Source: an uncultured Collinsella sp.
Lineage (GTDB): Bacteria > Actinomycetota > Coriobacteriia > Coriobacteriales > Coriobacteriaceae
Assembly: GCA_902496335.1 (NCBI GenBank)
Contig: CABVAO010000017.1
Coordinates: forward strand, 1-33,222
Reading direction: 5' to 3'
Length of the DNA: 33,222 nucleotides
Shown here: positions 30,550 through 33,222 of the stretch, one piece after another
Position numbering within the stretch: the stretch's first letter is position 1
Layout of the letters: the number at the start of each line of letters is the position of its first letter
Notes under the pieces: generated by a model
What the model was told of the DNA's origin: nothing
What the model saw: only the letters and a program-made list of their open reading frames with translations
Databases searched by the model: none
Translations under genes and position numbers: made by a program

Positions 30550-31482
30550 ATGATTTACACGCTCACTGCAAATCCCGCCATTGACTACAACATCGCCTGC
30601 GACGGTCTTGCTGCCAACACCGTCACGCGTACCCGCAACGCGGTCTACACGCCCAACGGCAAGGGCCTCAACGTCTCGTTTACGCTTGACCACTACGGCG
30701 TCGACACCACGATCCTGGGCTTTTTCGCCGGTTTCTCGGGCGAGTTTATCGTTAAGGGCGCCGAGGCCCTGGGCGTGCCCGTCAAGCCCGTGTGGACCGA
30801 AGGCATTACGCGCGTCAATGTGTTCCTCAACGCCGGCCCCGACACCGAGTACAACATGGTCAACGCCGGTGCCGCCATCAACGAGGCCAACGAGCAGGAG
30901 ATGTTTGAGCTCATCGATTCGCTCGATGACATGACCTGCCTGGTCATCAGCGGCTCGCTGCCTCCCAACACTTCCGAGGGCTTCTTGGCCGAGGTCCTGC
31001 GCCGCGTCAAGGCCAAGGGGGCCGAGTTCGTCCTCGACATCTCGAGCCATCAGCTGGCAGACCTCATTGCTCTGGAGCCACTGCTGATCAAGCCCAATGA
31101 CGACGAGCTGCTTGACATCTTTGGCATCAAGGTGAGCGGTGGCGACGACGAGTCCGTCAAGGGCGCGATGGCCGAGCTGCACGCCAAGGGCGCCAAGAAC
31201 GTGCTGCTGACCCTTGGTGGCGCCGGTGCGTACTTCTCCAACGGCGAGCACATCTGGTTTGCCAACCGCACCTTCGACGTCAAGCTGCTGTCGACGGTGT
31301 GCGCCGGCGATTCCTCGCTCGCTGCCTTCCTGTCCGTGTGGCACGACGCCCCCGAGCGCGTCGAGGATGCCCTCCGTCTGTCGATGGCCACCGGCGCCAA
31401 CGTGGTCGAGTGCCCGGGCCTGGGCGACTTTGCCAAGGTGGACGAATATAAGAAGCACATCGAGGTTCGCCAGGTCTGCTAG
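30550..31482 (+). CDS. PfkB-family 1-phosphofructokinase-like kinase (copy 2)
   Basis: A 310-aa paralogue of the preceding kinase with the same start (MIYTLTANPAIDYNI) and length. It keeps the family asparagine, N41, in NGKGLNVSF, unlike copy 1. VISGSLPPNTSEGF and LIKPNDDELLDIFG are the family blocks, and the active site is VCAGDSSLAAF with D254; as in copy 1 a Cys replaces the first Gly of GAGD. ATG 30550 has GAAAGGAAC in front; an in-frame TTG at 30535 has none. With the canonical asparagine, this copy is the better candidate for 1-phosphofructokinase. It has its own promoter candidate and a terminator on both sides. Confidence 0.86.
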   Translation: MIYTLTANPAIDYNIACDGLAANTVTRTRNAVYTPNGKGLNVSFTLDHYGVDTTILGFFAGFSGEFIVKGAEALGVPVKPVWTEGITRVNVFLNAGPDTEYNMVNAGAAINEANEQEMFELIDSLDDMTCLVISGSLPPNTSEGFLAEVLRRVKAKGAEFVLDISSHQLADLIALEPLLIKPNDDELLDIFGIKVSGGDDESVKGAMAELHAKGAKNVLLTLGGAGAYFSNGEHIWFANRTFDVKLLSTVCAGDSSLAAFLSVWHDAPERVEDALRLSMATGANVVECPGLGDFAKVDEYKKHIEVRQVC

Positions 31483-31515
31483 TTCCGGCACCTTGTCTGA
31501 ATAGTTTGATTATTT

Positions 31516-31549
31516 CGCATCCGTCTTAGACTAGGACGGATGCGTTTTT
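31516..31549 (+). terminator. Rho-independent terminator
   Basis: CGCATCCGTC (31516-31525) pairs perfectly with GACGGATGCG (31535-31544) around a 9-nt loop, followed by TTTTT. It ends the carbohydrate block. Confidence 0.88.
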
Positions 31550-31586
31550 GTTTATCGGACTTGCGTGTGCAGTGGAGGCTGTTTCT

Positions 31587-31595
31587 TGCTAGACT
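31587..31595 (+). promoter_or_regulatory. Extended -10 promoter candidate of the CCA enzyme gene
   Basis: TGC-TAGACT at 31587-31595 matches the extended -10 pattern (TGnTATAAT-like), about 50 bases before the ATG and after a strong terminator. No -35 is obvious. Confidence 0.4.
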
Positions 31596-31646
31596 TCTTG
31601 CAGACGCAATCGATAGCCAATTTGATAGTCGCAGGAGGCCATAGGC

Positions 31647-33041
31647 ATGTGCAATGTTTCGCTCAACGGTACTCAACCGTCCGATGCGTCCCTGCGCGTC
31701 CTGCGCGCGCTTGAGGCGGCTGGTCTTGAGGCTTGGTACGTGGGCGGTTGGGTGCGCGACGCCCTGATGGGGTACCCCAGCCACGATGTTGATATGTGCT
31801 GTAGCGGCCTGTGGCAGGAGTCCAAAGCGGCGCTCGAGGCCGCCGGCATCGCGGTTGTGGAGTCGGGCATTAAATTTGGCGGAATCACGGCTATTTCCGA
31901 TGGCGAGCGTATCGAGGTCACCACGTACCGTCTGGATGGCTTTTACACCGATGGTCGTCATCCCCAGAGTGTGGAGCGTGCCGCCTCGCTCGAGGACGAT
32001 CTGGCGCGCCGCGACTTTACCGTCAATGCCATGGCCTGGCATCCCGAGCGCGGGCTTGTCGACCGCTACGACGGTCAGGGTGACTTGGAGCGCAAGCTGA
32101 TTCGCGCTGTCGGCGATCCCAAGCGTCGCTTTAACGAGGACGCCCTGCGCATGCTGCGTGCGGTGCGCTTTGCCTGCCGTCTGGACTTTATGATTGAGCC
32201 CGAGACCAAGCGTGCGCTTGCCGAGTGCGCGCCGCTGCTCGATGCCGTGGCGCGTGAGCGTGTGGGTATTGAGCTTGAGGGCATCCTTTCGACCGGCCAC
32301 GGGGGAGATGCCATGCTGCGCTACCCCGAGCTCATCTGCGCCGCCGTGCCCGAGTTGGCAGCGGGTCGCGGGTTTGATCAACGAAGTGTCTATCATGCGT
32401 TTAACGTCTACGAGCATATCGCTCGTGTTCTGACGGTGGCAGGGGAGCTGGCGCTTTGCGACGGCGTCGCGCCCTCGTCGAGTCTTATGTGGGCGGCGTT
32501 TTTGCACGATGTGTCCAAACCCGAGTGCTTCACGGTCGATCACGCCGGCAGCGGACACTTCTACGGTCATCCCGAGCTCGGTGCCAAGAAGGCGCGCGTC
32601 ATTATGGATCGCCTGGCGCTCTCGCACGACTTGGTGCGCGACGTGTGCCTGCTCATCAAATACCATGACAAGCCGCTGCGCCCCGAGCGCTCCTGCCTGC
32701 TCAATATGATGCGCGCGCTTTCGGGTGAGGGAGTCGACACGGCCCACCTGATTGACGAGCTCATGGACCTTAAGCGTGCCGACACACTTGGCAAGGCCCC
32801 GTCGTGCTTCTATTACGTTGAGACGATTGAGGAGATGCGCGCGATGGCGCACGAGCTGCTGAGGGCGGGGGAGCCCTATACGCTCAAGATGCTCGCCATC
32901 AACGGCGGCGACCTGATCCGTGCCGGAGTCAAGCCCGGGCCTGAACTGGGTCAGCTTCTCAACTCCGCCCTCGACGCCGTGATCGAAGACAACATTCCCA
33001 ACGAGCGCGAAGCTCTTTTGGTCCATCTCAACTTGAATTAG
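31647..33041 (+). CDS. cca: CCA tRNA nucleotidyltransferase with HD domain
   Basis: A class II nucleotidyltransferase that adds or repairs the 3' CCA of tRNAs. The catalytic domain shows YVGGWVRDALMG and the metal-binding D47 and D49 in HDVDM, then RRDFTVNAMAW and the RNA-base motif EDALRMLRAVRFACRL. A C-terminal HD domain has FLHDVSKPECF and a histidine in IKYHDKPL, as in enzymes with added phosphohydrolase activity. AGGAGG at 31633-31638 precedes the ATG. The 464-aa length is typical of HD-containing members. A-adding-only enzymes cannot be excluded from sequence alone. A tRNA gene follows immediately. Confidence 0.92.
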   Translation: MCNVSLNGTQPSDASLRVLRALEAAGLEAWYVGGWVRDALMGYPSHDVDMCCSGLWQESKAALEAAGIAVVESGIKFGGITAISDGERIEVTTYRLDGFYTDGRHPQSVERAASLEDDLARRDFTVNAMAWHPERGLVDRYDGQGDLERKLIRAVGDPKRRFNEDALRMLRAVRFACRLDFMIEPETKRALAECAPLLDAVARERVGIELEGILSTGHGGDAMLRYPELICAAVPELAAGRGFDQRSVYHAFNVYEHIARVLTVAGELALCDGVAPSSSLMWAAFLHDVSKPECFTVDHAGSGHFYGHPELGAKKARVIMDRLALSHDLVRDVCLLIKYHDKPLRPERSCLLNMMRALSGEGVDTAHLIDELMDLKRADTLGKAPSCFYYVETIEEMRAMAHELLRAGEPYTLKMLAINGGDLIRAGVKPGPELGQLLNSALDAVIEDNIPNEREALLVHLNLN

Positions 33042-33071
33042 CTACCTAGTTTACCTGCGTGTTCCATAACC

Positions 33072-33090
33072 TGCCGACAATTTTTCGGCA
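33072..33090 (+). terminator. Weak terminator candidate after cca
   Basis: TGCCGA (33072-33077) pairs with TCGGCA (33085-33090) around an AT-rich loop; the T-tract after it is poor (ATTTGGAATTTC). Possible but weak. Confidence 0.35.
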
Positions 33091-33105
33091 ATTTGGAATT
33101 TCTTC

Positions 33106-33134
33106 TTGCGCTGATGTTTTTTGTCCCGTAATAT
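33106..33134 (+). promoter_or_regulatory. tRNA-Glu promoter
   Basis: TTGCGC (33106-33111) and TAATAT (33129-33134) with an optimal 17-bp spacer, about 35 bases before the tRNA 5' end. Confidence 0.6.
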
Positions 33135-33168
33135 ATTTCCTCGCAGCACGGCAGTGCAGATGTCATGT

Positions 33169-33222
33169 GGCCCGTTCGTCTAGCGGTTTAGGACGCCGCC
33201 CTCTCAAGGCGGAGATCACCAG
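33169..33222 (+). tRNA. tRNA-Glu (anticodon CTC), 5' part, cut by window end
   Basis: The first 54 bases follow the tRNA-Glu plan: acceptor strand GGCCCGT, then TC, the D arm with GTCT and AGCGGTTTAGG, and the anticodon stem CCGCC/GGCGG enclosing the 7-base loop CTCTCAA, which gives anticodon CTC (decodes GAG). The T arm and 3' acceptor strand lie beyond the window. The 5' end is placed at 33169 by aligning with the bacterial tRNA-Glu layout; it could be off by one. Confidence 0.9.

Noticed and set aside
1..33222. CRISPR array, prophage, IS element or integrase
   Set aside because: No regularly spaced direct repeats, no transposase, integrase or phage proteins were found on either strand. 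The palindromes lack coding capacity.

Overview
The window looks like a core chromosomal segment of a high-GC Gram-positive bacterium, most likely a member of the Coriobacteriia and plausibly Collinsella. This is inferred from gene content and order, the GC-rich third codon positions, the Asp23/YqhY-nusB linkage, a SigB-type operon and a self-contained fructose PTS cluster. No sequence search was possible. There is no phage, transposase or CRISPR array. Nearly all genes are on the + strand and tightly packed; the exceptions are a small membrane protein (9798-10037) and a MurR/RpiR regulator (23573-24430).

Layout. 1-341: non-coding DNA with a nested inverted repeat and a terminator. 342-3332: lspA and rluD (overlapping by one base), then a membrane GT2 glycosyltransferase. 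3414-6525: an A24 prepilin-peptidase-like protein, a dGTPase-like HD hydrolase and RarA. 6626-9791: a four-gene stress-sigma operon (coiled-coil membrane protein, RsbW-like protein, SigB/SigF-type sigma factor, AI-2E family permease). 10232-16831: alaS, ruvX, mltG, a YqeG-type HAD phosphatase, aroK and an AroB homologue that appears to have lost its active site. 16964-23351: an M24B aminopeptidase, efp, Asp23/YqhY family, nusB, xseB, tlyA, nadK and recN, mostly overlapping or separated by a few bases. 23573-31482: a carbohydrate block made of a MurR/RpiR regulator divergent from a fructose-type PTS permease (IIB-IIC-IIA in one chain), then HPr, enzyme I and two tandem PfkB-family sugar-phosphate kinases. 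31647-33222: a CCA-adding enzyme and the 5' part of a tRNA-Glu(CTC) gene cut by the window edge.

How it works together. The PTS block supplies every step from PEP to a doubly phosphorylated sugar: EI and HPr pass the phosphate, the permease imports and phosphorylates the sugar, and one or both PfkB kinases add the second phosphate. The regulator probably binds a palindrome in the divergent promoter region. The middle of the window is housekeeping for translation, cell wall and DNA repair.

The points most worth a second look are: the AroB-like protein lacking all three zinc ligands beside an intact shikimate kinase; the RsbW-like protein without ATP-binding boxes beside a sigma factor; a set of large intergenic palindromes (9-106, 3341-3381, 23380-23547, 26789-26859, 26965-27114); a leader able to mask the ribosome binding site of ptsH; and the tandem kinases with unusual active-site residues. 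I found no convincing wholly new multi-gene system.
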